This document shows, in pieces, positions 24,292 to 31,617 of a stretch of 51,476 bases of DNA. Made by a program: the position numbers and the translations under genes. The stretch is from contig NZ_BJLP01000029.1 of NCBI RefSeq assembly GCF_006538705.1, positions 1 to 51,476 of the forward strand. Direction: 5' to 3'. Below the pieces are notes generated by a model that saw nothing but the letters and a program-made list of their open reading frames with translations, did no database searches and was not told the origin of the DNA. This stretch comes from Cellulomonas uda. Its GTDB lineage: Bacteria > Actinomycetota > Actinomycetes > Actinomycetales > Cellulomonadaceae. The number at the start of each line of letters is the position of its first letter. Position 1 is the first letter of the stretch.

Positions 24292-24795
24292 GTGAGCATC
24301 GAGCCGCTGCGCCGCGCACCCGTCGCCCGTCCTGCTGCCTCGGCGGGCCAGGCCGCGACGCGCCCCGCCGCGGCCCATCACATGTGCGTCGTGGTCACCG
24401 AGCTCGCCGACGGCGACGGGAGCTCGCTCGTGCAGAACCTGCGCCGCCGCGGGAGCCAGCGCGTCGTCGTGCTGACCCGCCGCGCGAGCCGCCAGGAGCT
24501 CGGCATCCTGCTCGCCGGCGGGGTGCGTGGCGCGGTCGCGGGCGCCACGTCGCCGTCGCTCCAGCGCACACCGGCCGCTCCCCCGCCCGCGCCGTCCCTG
24601 CCGGAGCTCACGACCCGTGAGCTGAGTGTCCTCAAGCTCGTCGCCCAGGGGCGCAGCAACCGGCTGATCGGCGAGGAGCTCGGCCTGTCGGCGCTGACGG
24701 TCAAGAGCCACCTCGCGCGCATCTCCCGCAAGTTCGGCACGGGCGACCGTGCCCACCTGGTCGCCATGTCGTTCCGTGGCGGACTCCTCGACTGA
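24292..24795 (+). CDS. LuxR-type HTH regulator with degenerate receiver-like N-terminus
   Basis: 167 residues from GTG 24292. The C-terminal LuxR/GerE HTH is complete (LTTRELSVLKLVAQGRSN, then RLIGEELGLSALTVKSHLAR, then ISRKFGTGDRAHLV). The N-terminal part (MCVVVTELADGDGSSLVQNL, later RVVVLTRRASRQELGILLAG) keeps the strand-helix rhythm of a receiver domain, but a phospho-acceptor Asp is not evident and the region is short. It is therefore probably not controlled by a sensor kinase in the usual way. The gene lies between DUF3000 and RNase D, a conserved place in actinomycetes. The promoter looks flagellar-sigma dependent, hinting at control of motility or late flagellar genes. An internal ATG at 24382 would remove most of the N-terminus. 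Confidence 0.85.
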   Translation: MSIEPLRRAPVARPAASAGQAATRPAAAHHMCVVVTELADGDGSSLVQNLRRRGSQRVVVLTRRASRQELGILLAGGVRGAVAGATSPSLQRTPAAPPPAPSLPELTTRELSVLKLVAQGRSNRLIGEELGLSALTVKSHLARISRKFGTGDRAHLVAMSFRGGLLD

Positions 24796-24850
24796 CGCTG
24801 TCGTCCCACGACTTGCGGCGCGCTTCGCGTGGCAGCGCAGCCACGTCGCC

Positions 24851-24856
24851 TACGGT
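24851..24856 (+). promoter_or_regulatory. Probable -10 element (leaderless) of the RNase D gene
   Basis: TACGGT lies exactly 6 nt before the ATG at 24863, and no Shine-Dalgarno is visible. The same arrangement and hexamer precede the RibD-like gene at 18682. Confidence 0.45.
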
Positions 24857-24862
24857 GGGAAC

Positions 24863-26197
24863 ATGCGACCTGAGGACGACGAGCGCGCGCCCGCCGGGAC
24901 CGCGGACGTCGACTCCTCGACCGTGGCCGACCCGGCAGTGACCGACCCGGCAGCGACCGACGACACCACGACGCCCGGGACCCCCGCGGCGGTGCAGGTC
25001 GTCGCACTGACCGAGCCGGCCGAGGGCGTCCCGCCGGTCGTCGACACCCCCGAGGCGCTCGCCGCCGTGGTCGCGGACTTCGGCGCGGCGACCGGCCCCG
25101 TCGCGGTCGACGCGGAGCGCGCGTCGGGGTACCGCTACGGCCAGCGCACGTACCTGGTCCAGCTCCGGCGCGAGGGCGCCGGCACGGCGCTCGTCGACCC
25201 GATCGCGCTGCCCGACCTGTCGGCGCTGTCGGAGGCGCTCGTCGGCGTCGAGTGGGTGCTGCACGCCGCGTCGCAGGACCTGCCGGGCCTCGCGGAGCAG
25301 GGCATGCGCCCCTCGCGCGTGTTCGACACCGAGCTCGCCGCCCGGTTGCTGGGCATGGAGCGCGTGGGGCTCGCGGCCGTCGTGGCCGACACCCTCGGCC
25401 TCGGCCTCGCCAAGGAGCACTCGGCCGTGGACTGGTCCACGCGTCCGCTGCCGGTGGAGTGGCTGCGGTACGCGGCGCTCGACGTCGAGGTGCTGGTGGA
25501 GGTGCGTGAGGTCCTGGCGGAGCGGCTCGCGGTGAGCGGCAAGGCCGAGTGGGCCGCCCAGGAGTTCGAGGCCGTGCGGACCGCACCCGCGCCGCCTCCA
25601 CGCGTGGAGCCGTGGCGCCGCGTCTCGGGCCTGCACGCGGTCCGGGACGCGCGTCGGCTCGCGGTCGTGCGCGAGCTGTGGGAGACGCGTGACACGAACG
25701 CGCGCCAGCGCGACCTGTCGCCCGGGCGCGTGCTGCCGGACGCGGCGATCGTCGCGGCCGCGCAGGCGCTGCCACGCGGTGTCGCGGCACTGACGGCACT
25801 GCCGGCGTTCTCGGGCAAGGGCACGCGGCGGCGCGCACCGCTGTGGCAGTCCGCGATCGACCGCGCGCTCGCGCTGCCCGACTCCGAGCTGCCGTCGGTG
25901 CGCGGGCCGAAGAGCGACGCGCCCCCGCCGCCGCGCGCGTGGGCGGACCGTGACCCTGCCGCTGCCGCACGGCTCGCCGCCGCGCGCGACGTGGTGGCGA
26001 GCCTGTCGGAGCAGCACACGGTGCCGGTCGAGAACCTCCTGCAGCCGGACCTGCTGCGGCGCCTGTGCTGGTCGCCGCCCTCCTCGCTCGACGCGGGGTC
26101 GATCGCCGAGCAGCTCACCGCCGGGGGCGCTCGCGCGTGGCAGGTCGAGCTCGTGGCGGGGCCGTTCGCGGCGGCGTTCGCGACCCTCGGGGCCTGA
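24863..26197 (+). CDS. rnd: Ribonuclease D-like 3'-5' exonuclease with HRDC domain
   Basis: 444 residues from ATG 24863. After an acidic Thr/Pro-rich N-terminus of about 60 residues, a DEDDy exonuclease domain shows Asp83 and Glu85 (VAVDAERASGYRYGQRTYL), Asp139 (HAASQDLPGL) and Tyr203/Asp207 (LRYAALDVEVLVEVR). An HRDC-like helical domain follows (about 275-360), then a second helical C-terminal domain. RNase D trims 3' ends of tRNA precursors and other stable RNAs. Its stop codon lies in an 11-bp tandem repeat. The downstream fadA gene is separated by a hairpin and its own promoter region. Confidence 0.93.
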   Translation: MRPEDDERAPAGTADVDSSTVADPAVTDPAATDDTTTPGTPAAVQVVALTEPAEGVPPVVDTPEALAAVVADFGAATGPVAVDAERASGYRYGQRTYLVQLRREGAGTALVDPIALPDLSALSEALVGVEWVLHAASQDLPGLAEQGMRPSRVFDTELAARLLGMERVGLAAVVADTLGLGLAKEHSAVDWSTRPLPVEWLRYAALDVEVLVEVREVLAERLAVSGKAEWAAQEFEAVRTAPAPPPRVEPWRRVSGLHAVRDARRLAVVRELWETRDTNARQRDLSPGRVLPDAAIVAAAQALPRGVAALTALPAFSGKGTRRRAPLWQSAIDRALALPDSELPSVRGPKSDAPPPPRAWADRDPAAAARLAAARDVVASLSEQHTVPVENLLQPDLLRRLCWSPPSSLDAGSIAEQLTAGGARAWQVELVAGPFAAAFATLGA

Positions 26198-26222
26198 GTC
26201 GGGCCTGAGCCGGGCCTGAGCC
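26190..26222. repeat. 11-bp tandem triplication across the RNase D stop codon
   Basis: Three units GGGCCTGAG(T/C)C follow each other without spacer; the stop codon TGA is in the first. This is the second tandem duplication over a stop codon within 2 kb. Confidence 0.8.
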
Positions 26223-26231
26223 CGGATCGCT

Positions 26232-26247
26232 GGGCGGGAACCCGCCC
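26232..26247 (+). terminator. GC hairpin after the RNase D gene
   Basis: GGGCGGG and CCCGCCC face each other with two bases between, giving a 6-bp stem with a GAAC tetraloop. It is 35 bp after the RNase D stop. No T-run follows, so it may be a weak or Rho-assisted terminator. Confidence 0.35.
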
Positions 26248-26264
26248 GGGGCCGGGCGGCGGAT

Positions 26265-26280
26265 GTTACTCTCGGGTAAC
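26265..26280. promoter_or_regulatory. Palindromic operator candidate upstream of fadA
   Basis: GTTACTCTCGGGTAAC is an inverted repeat (GTTAC(T/C)C arms) about 110 bp before the fadA start. It has the size and symmetry of a TetR-family operator such as those controlling beta-oxidation genes. The cognate regulator is not in the window. Confidence 0.45.
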
Positions 26281-26389
26281 TTCGGCCCGGTGGGTCGAAG
26301 GTCCCGGCGTCCGTGCAGGTCGCGGGACACCCGCAGCGCTTCCCGGTCGTTGACCACCCCTGGACACCGTCGTCCCTCAGGAGGCCCCG

Positions 26390-27652
26390 ATGCCCGCCGC
26401 CCCCGCCGTCCGTCGCACCGTGTTCGTCGACGGGGTCCGCACCCCGTTCGGCCGCGCACGCCCCGACGGCCTGTACGGCCACACACGCGCCGACGACCTC
26501 GCGGTCAAGACCGTCCGTGAGCTCCTGCGCCGCCACCCGCAGCTCCCGCCGGAGCGGGTCGACGAGGTCGCGATCGCCGCGACCACGCAGGCCGGCGACC
26601 AGGGCCTGACCCTCGGCCGCACGGTCGGCGTGCTCGCCGGGCTGCCGCGCAGCGTGCCCGGCTACGCGATCGACCGCATGTGCGCCGGCGCGATGACCGC
26701 GGTCACCAACCTCGCGGGTCAGATCGGCGTGGGCGCGGCCGACGTCGCGCTGGCCGGCGGCGTCGAGCACATGGGCCACCACCCCATGGGGTTCGACGCC
26801 GACCCCAACCCGCGCTTCCTGTCCGAGCGGCTCGTCGCGGCCGACGCGCTCAACATGGGCGTGACGGCCGAGAACCTGCACGACCGCGACGCGGGCCTCA
26901 CGCGCGAGCGCGCCGACGCGTACGGGGTGGCGAGCCAGCGCAAGTACGCCGACGCGCTCGCCGCGGGCAAGATCGACCCGGACCTCGTACCCGTCGCCAC
27001 GCGCGACCCCGAGCGGGGCTGGGGTCTCGCGACGGCCGACGAGCCGCCCCGTCCGGGCACGACCGTCGAGGCGATCGCCGCGCTCCCGACCCCGTTCCGC
27101 CCCGGCGGACGCGTCACGGCGGGCACCTCCGCGCCGCTGACCGACGGCGCCACCGCGTGCCTCCTGGCCGCCGAGGACACCGCCGCCGAGCTCGGCCTGC
27201 CGGTGCGCATGCGGCTCGTCTCCTTCGCGTACGCGGGCGTCGAGCCCGAGATCATGGGCGTCGGTCCGGTGCCCGCGACGCACCGCGCGCTCGAGCGTGC
27301 GGGTCTGACGATCGACGACATCGGGCTCTTCGAGATCAACGAGGCGTTCGCCGTGCAGGTGCTCGCGTTCCTCGACGCGTTCGGGATCGCGGACGACGAC
27401 CCGCGCGTCAACCCGTACGGCGGTGCGATCGCCGTGGGTCACCCGCTCGCGTCGTCGGGCGTCCGCCTCATGACGCAGCTCGCCCGCCAGTTCGCCGAGC
27501 GGCCCGAGGTCCGCTACGGGCTCACGACGATGTGCGTCGGTCTCGGCCAGGGCGGCACCGTCATCTGGGAGAACCCGCACCACGCCGAGTACGAGCCGAC
27601 GGCCACCACCGCGGCCGGCGCCGCGCCGATCGACGAGGAGGTCGCCCCGTGA
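26390..27652 (+). CDS. fadA: Acetyl-CoA C-acyltransferase (thiolase) of beta-oxidation
   Basis: 420 residues from ATG 26390 with AGGAGG 6-7 nt upstream. Thiolase motifs: nucleophile Cys98 (DRMCAGAMTAV), the GGVEHMGHHPMG loop, NEAFAVQVLAFLD, the active-site His in GHPLASSGVR, and the second Cys in TMCVGLGQGG. It cleaves 3-ketoacyl-CoA to acetyl-CoA and shortened acyl-CoA. Its stop overlaps the fadB start by 4 bp (GTGA), consistent with the two proteins forming the fatty-acid-oxidation complex. A TetR-like palindrome lies in the promoter region. Confidence 0.95.
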   Translation: MPAAPAVRRTVFVDGVRTPFGRARPDGLYGHTRADDLAVKTVRELLRRHPQLPPERVDEVAIAATTQAGDQGLTLGRTVGVLAGLPRSVPGYAIDRMCAGAMTAVTNLAGQIGVGAADVALAGGVEHMGHHPMGFDADPNPRFLSERLVAADALNMGVTAENLHDRDAGLTRERADAYGVASQRKYADALAAGKIDPDLVPVATRDPERGWGLATADEPPRPGTTVEAIAALPTPFRPGGRVTAGTSAPLTDGATACLLAAEDTAAELGLPVRMRLVSFAYAGVEPEIMGVGPVPATHRALERAGLTIDDIGLFEINEAFAVQVLAFLDAFGIADDDPRVNPYGGAIAVGHPLASSGVRLMTQLARQFAERPEVRYGLTTMCVGLGQGGTVIWENPHHAEYEPTATTAAGAAPIDEEVAP

Positions 27653-29823
27653 GCGGCGAGACCACCCCCACGCCCACCCCCACGAAGAACGACCCCACGA
27701 CCCGCGCCGTGGGCTCGCCGCGCGCCGAGCGCGTCGCGCACGCCCTCGCCCGCGACGTCCGCCTCCCCGACGGGGCGGGCACGCTCGCCCTCGTCACGAT
27801 CGACAACGGCCTGGACCACACCAAGCCCACCACGTTCGGCCCGACGGGCATCGCGGAGCTCACCGCGACGCTGACGTCGGTGCGCGACCGCGTGCGCGCC
27901 GGCGAGGTCCAGGCGGTCGCGGTCACGGGCAAGCCGTACTACCTGGCCGCCGGCGCCGACCTCACGCAGGTCACGGGCGTCACGAGCCGCGAGGAGGCTC
28001 TTGCGCTCGGCCGGGGCGGCCACGCCGCGTACGGGCTCCTGCACGACATGGGCGTGCCGACGTTCGCGTTCGTCAACGGCGTCGCGCTCGGCGGCGGGTT
28101 CGAGCTCGCGCTGAACTGCGACTACCGCACGGCCGCCGCCGACGTCCGCGCGCTCGCCCTGCCCGAGACGGGGCTCGGCCTCGTGCCGGGGTGGGGCGGT
28201 GCGTACCTGGTCCCGCGGCTCGTCGGCGTGCAGGACGCGCTCGACGTCATCCTCACGCGCCCCGCGGCGAACAAGCCGTTCACGGCGCAGCAGGCGGAGC
28301 GGATCGGGCTGGTCGACGTCGTGCTCGACACGGCCGACTTCCTCGAGGAGTCCGTGCGCTGGGCCGCGCGCGTCCTGCGGGGGGAGGTCGTCGTGCCGCG
28401 CCGCGAGCTCGACGACGAAGCCACGTGGCGCGCGGTGACCGACGCCGCCCGCGCACGCCTCGACGCGACGATCCACGGCTCGCGGCCCGCTCCGTACCGG
28501 GCGCTGGACCTCGTCGCCCACGCGCGCGACCGCTCACGCGAGGAGGCGTTCGCCGCGGAGGACGAGGCGCTCGCCGACCTCATCCTGTCCGACGAGATGC
28601 GCGCGTCGGTCTACGCGTTCGGGCTCGTCTCGGGTGGCAAGCGACCCGTCGGCGCACCCGACGCCGCGCTCGCCCGCCCGGTGACGCGCGTCGGGATCGT
28701 CGGCGCCGGGCTCATGGCCGCGCAGATCGCGCTGCTGCTCGCGCAGCGGCTCGGGGTACCGGTGGTCATGCGCGACCTCGACGACGAGCGCGTGGCCAAG
28801 GGGCTCGAGGCGGTCCGCTCGGGCGTGGAGCGGCTCACGTCGACCGGCAGGCTGTCGCCCGCGGCAGCGTCGCGCCTGCTCGGCTCCGTGCGTGGCACCA
28901 CGGACCTCGCCGACCTCGCGGACTGCGACCTCGTGATCGAGGCGGTGACCGAGGTGCTCTCGCTCAAGAAGCGGGTGTTCGCGGAGGTCGAGCAGGTGGT
29001 CTCGCCTGACGCGGTGCTCGCGACGAACACCTCCGCCCTGTCGGTCACGCAGATGGCGGCGGACCTGCAGCATCCCGAGCGCGTCGTCGGGCTGCACTTC
29101 TTCAACCCGGTCGCCGCCATGCCGCTCGTCGAGGTGGTGCAGGCCGAGCGCACCTCGCCCGAGGCCCTCGCCACGGGGTTCGCGGTCGCGAGCCGGCTCC
29201 GCAAGACGGCCGTGCTCGTCGCCGACCGCCCGGGCTTCGTCGTCAACCGCCTGCTCGTGCTGCTGCTCGGCGTGATCGTCGACGCGGTCGAGAAGGGCAC
29301 GCCCGTCGAGGTCGCGGACCGCGCGCTGCGGCCGCTCGGCCTGCCCATGCCGCCGTTCGAGCTGTTCGACCTCGTCGGTCCGGCCGTAGGCCTGCACGTG
29401 CTCACCTCGCTGCGCGAGGACCTGGGCGAGCGGTTCCCCCGCTCCCCCGGTCTGGCCAGGCTCGTCGAGGACGGCACGACCGTCGTGCTGCCCGCCGCCG
29501 CCAAGGGCCTGCCCAAGCCTGTCGACCCGGCGATCCAGGCGACGTTCGACGCGGCCCGCGAGGCCGAGCCGCTCGGCGAACCGCTCGACGAGGCGGGCGT
29601 CCTCGACTCGGTGCTCGCGGCCCTCACGCGCGAGATCGGGCACATGCTCGACGAGGGCGTGGTCGCCACCCCGCAGCAGATCGACCTGTGCATGATCCTG
29701 GGTGCCGGCTGGGGCTTCCACCTCGGTGGGATCACGCCGTACCTGGACCGCACGGGCTGCAGCGAGCGGGTGCTCGGGCGCCGGCTGCTGCCGGACGGCG
29801 TGGCGAACGTCCCCACAGCGTGA
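27649..29823 (+). CDS. fadB: Fatty-acid-oxidation complex alpha subunit (enoyl-CoA hydratase / 3-hydroxyacyl-CoA dehydrogenase)
   Basis: 724 residues from GTG 27649, overlapping fadA. The N-terminal crotonase domain (about 40-300) has the oxyanion-hole segments KPYYLAAGADL and FVNGVALGGGFELALNCDYR, and ALPETGLGLVPGWGG with its Glu. The 3-hydroxyacyl-CoA dehydrogenase part begins near residue 345 with VGIVGAGLMAAQIALLLAQR and contains ATNTSALSVTQMA and VVGLHFFNPVAAMPLVEVV with the catalytic His. Two C-terminal HCDH helical repeats follow. Works with FadA in aerobic fatty-acid degradation. A strong terminator hairpin follows the gene. Confidence 0.95.
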   Translation: MSGETTPTPTPTKNDPTTRAVGSPRAERVAHALARDVRLPDGAGTLALVTIDNGLDHTKPTTFGPTGIAELTATLTSVRDRVRAGEVQAVAVTGKPYYLAAGADLTQVTGVTSREEALALGRGGHAAYGLLHDMGVPTFAFVNGVALGGGFELALNCDYRTAAADVRALALPETGLGLVPGWGGAYLVPRLVGVQDALDVILTRPAANKPFTAQQAERIGLVDVVLDTADFLEESVRWAARVLRGEVVVPRRELDDEATWRAVTDAARARLDATIHGSRPAPYRALDLVAHARDRSREEAFAAEDEALADLILSDEMRASVYAFGLVSGGKRPVGAPDAALARPVTRVGIVGAGLMAAQIALLLAQRLGVPVVMRDLDDERVAKGLEAVRSGVERLTSTGRLSPAAASRLLGSVRGTTDLADLADCDLVIEAVTEVLSLKKRVFAEVEQVVSPDAVLATNTSALSVTQMAADLQHPERVVGLHFFNPVAAMPLVEVVQAERTSPEALATGFAVASRLRKTAVLVADRPGFVVNRLLVLLLGVIVDAVEKGTPVEVADRALRPLGLPMPPFELFDLVGPAVGLHVLTSLREDLGERFPRSPGLARLVEDGTTVVLPAAAKGLPKPVDPAIQATFDAAREAEPLGEPLDEAGVLDSVLAALTREIGHMLDEGVVATPQQIDLCMILGAGWGFHLGGITPYLDRTGCSERVLGRRLLPDGVANVPTA

Positions 29824-29884
29824 CCACGCGGCCGGACAGCGCGCTCTGACCACGACCTGACCGCACGACCTGACCGCACGACGA

Positions 29885-29927
29885 CGCGTGAGGGCGGTCG
29901 CACCCACGGTGCGGCCGCCCTCACGCG
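29885..29927 (+). terminator. Strong hairpin terminator after fadB
   Basis: A continuous 20-bp stem (13-bp arms CGCGTGAGGGCGG / CCGCCCTCACGCG, a T-G wobble, then CGCACC / GGTGCG) is closed by a CAC triloop. It lies 62 bp after the fadB stop and before the next promoter, so it should isolate the fadAB operon. Confidence 0.8.
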
Positions 29928-29970
29928 CGGTCCCGCCTCCTCACCCACCGGACGTGACAAGGTTGTCCCC

Positions 29971-30639
29971 ATGTGGCCCGATCTGACCTTCGTCGGCTCC
30001 CTCGACCCCCGCGCGGCCGTGGGGGCGTCGCGCCTGCTCGCCGGCCTCGTCGCCTGGCCCGAGATCACGACGCGCTGGCACGACGAGTCGGCGTGCGCCG
30101 GCATGAGCGTCGGGGCCCTCACCTGGCACCTCGTGAACCAGCCGCAGCGGATCGTCGAGACGCTCGCGGCCCACGACCCGCACGACTCCCGGTTGGCCGA
30201 GCCGATCCCCGTCTCGACGCACTACGCGAACGCCGTGTGGATCCGCGAGGACCTCGACGGCCCGTCGAACGTGGGTGTGCGCGAGCGCGGCGAGGAGCAG
30301 GCGGCCGCAGGCCCGCAGGCGGCTGCCGCCGCGGCGGTCGAGGTCGCGGCACGGCTCGACGTCGCGCTCACGACCGCGCCGCCTGTCGTCGTCGTGCCCT
30401 GGACCGGCGCGGCCATGGCGATCGAGGACTTCGTCGCGACCCGGCTGCTCGAGATCGTCGTGCACTCCGACGACCTGGCCGCGAGCCTGTCGGTCCCGGC
30501 ACCGCGCTTCGCGCCCGAGGCGCTGTCGCCCGTGCTGACCCTCCTGACCGACCTCGCGCTGCGCCGGCACGGGCAGGACGCACTGGTGCGGACGCTGAGC
30601 CGCCCCCAGCGCGCTCCCGAGCAGGTCAGCGCGTTCTAG
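29971..30639 (+). CDS. Maleylpyruvate isomerase-family, mycothiol-dependent-type (DinB-like) protein
   Basis: 222 residues from ATG 29971; no Shine-Dalgarno, with a CAAGGT(T) hexamer 6-7 nt upstream, so probably leaderless. The N-terminal four-helix DinB-like bundle carries the metal ligands in MSVGALTWHL and in the RLLEIVVHSDDLAASL helix (E-x3-H-x2-D). This set is typical of the actinobacterial mycothiol-dependent maleylpyruvate isomerase N-terminal family. Members use mycothiol in isomerisation, conjugation or detoxification; the substrate here is unknown. The gene is convergent with pflA, the two stop codons sharing the palindrome CTAG (30636-30639). Confidence 0.8.
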   Translation: MWPDLTFVGSLDPRAAVGASRLLAGLVAWPEITTRWHDESACAGMSVGALTWHLVNQPQRIVETLAAHDPHDSRLAEPIPVSTHYANAVWIREDLDGPSNVGVRERGEEQAAAGPQAAAAAAVEVAARLDVALTTAPPVVVVPWTGAAMAIEDFVATRLLEIVVHSDDLAASLSVPAPRFAPEALSPVLTLLTDLALRRHGQDALVRTLSRPQRAPEQVSAF

Positions 30640-31529
30640 AAGACCTGCAGGCCGCGTGCGCGGAACTGACCGCGCACCCGCTCGACCAGCTCGGGGCTGG
30701 GCGGCTGCGTGTCCTCGAGCTCGTACCGCATGCCCAGCTCGGCCCACTTGTCGCGGCCCATCTGGTGGAACGGCAGCACCTCGACGCGCGTCACGCACTC
30801 GCCGAGCGACGCGACGTACTCCGCGACCTTCTCGACGTTCTCGACGTCGTCCGTCAGGCCGGGCACGAGCACGAAGCGGATCCAGACCTCCGTGTCGCCG
30901 CGCGCCGCGAGGCGCCGGCCGAACTGCAGCGTGGGCTCGAGCTCTCGGCCCGTGACGCGCTTGTAGGTCTCCGGGTCGCCGGACTTCACGTCCAGCAGGA
31001 CGAGGTCGAGGTCGTCGAGCATCTCGTCGGTGCACTGCGCGCCCAGGTAGCCGGACGTGTCGATCGCGGTGTGCACGTCCATGGCCTTCGCGCCGCGCAG
31101 CAGGCGCCGCACGAACGCGGGCTGCATGAGCGGCTCTCCGCCGGAGATCGTCAGGCCGCCGTGCGTCGCACGCATGACGCCGCGGTAGCGGCTCACCCGC
31201 GCGAGCAGCTCGTCGGACGTGACGTCCGTGCCGCGGCGCATCTCCATGGTGTCGGGGTTGTGGCAGTACAGGCAGCGCAGCGGGCAGCCGGCCAGGAAGA
31301 CCGTCATACGGGTCCCGGGCCCGTCCACCGCGGTGACGAGCTCCCACGAGTGGACCGACCCGACCTCGCCCGCACGCACGGCGGCGAGCCGCGCGGACCG
31401 GTCCTCGTTCGTGGCCTCCTCGAGGCCCTCGGTGCCCGCGCCCTGCACGCGCCCGTGCGCGCCGCCCACGAGCGGCATCCCCAGCGGGACGACCGGGGCC
31501 CCGACCTGCGGGTCGGTCACCGTGCTCAT
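30636..31529 (-). CDS. pflA: Pyruvate formate-lyase-activating enzyme (radical SAM)
   Basis: 297 residues from ATG 31529 with AGAGGAG 6 nt upstream. The radical-SAM cluster is Cys82-x3-Cys86-x2-Cys89 (AGCPLRCLYCHNPD). Other signatures are GGLTISGGEPLMQPAF, VHTAIDTSGYLG, LVLLDVKSGDPETYKRVTG and LPFHQMGRDKWAELG. It installs the glycyl radical on PflB using SAM and an electron from flavodoxin or ferredoxin. The N-terminal about 55 residues are longer than in E. coli PflA and Gly/Pro-rich. It lies downstream of pflB, separated by a long hairpin that may reduce its expression relative to pflB. Confidence 0.95.
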   Translation of the reverse strand: MSTVTDPQVGAPVVPLGMPLVGGAHGRVQGAGTEGLEEATNEDRSARLAAVRAGEVGSVHSWELVTAVDGPGTRMTVFLAGCPLRCLYCHNPDTMEMRRGTDVTSDELLARVSRYRGVMRATHGGLTISGGEPLMQPAFVRRLLRGAKAMDVHTAIDTSGYLGAQCTDEMLDDLDLVLLDVKSGDPETYKRVTGRELEPTLQFGRRLAARGDTEVWIRFVLVPGLTDDVENVEKVAEYVASLGECVTRVEVLPFHQMGRDKWAELGMRYELEDTQPPSPELVERVRGQFRARGLQVF

Positions 31530-31566
31530 CGTCGTCTCCTCTGGGGGTGCGGGAAGGGGTGTCCGA

Positions 31567-31607
31567 CCGGGGTGGGTCCGCGTGTCAGCGGGACGGACCC
31601 ACCCCGG
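31567..31607 (-). terminator. Intercistronic hairpin between pflB and pflA
   Basis: A perfect 14-bp stem CCGGGGTGGGTCCG / CGGACCCACCCCGG with a 13-nt loop starts 10 bp after the pflB stop. It could act as a partial terminator or an RNA-stabilising 3' end that sets a high pflB:pflA ratio. Confidence 0.65.
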
Positions 31608-31617
31608 CGGCGTCGTG

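Noticed and set aside
24701..27583. Minus-strand open frame of 960 codons over RNase D and fadA
   Set aside because: Opposite strand of two clear genes; composition typical of an antisense shadow.
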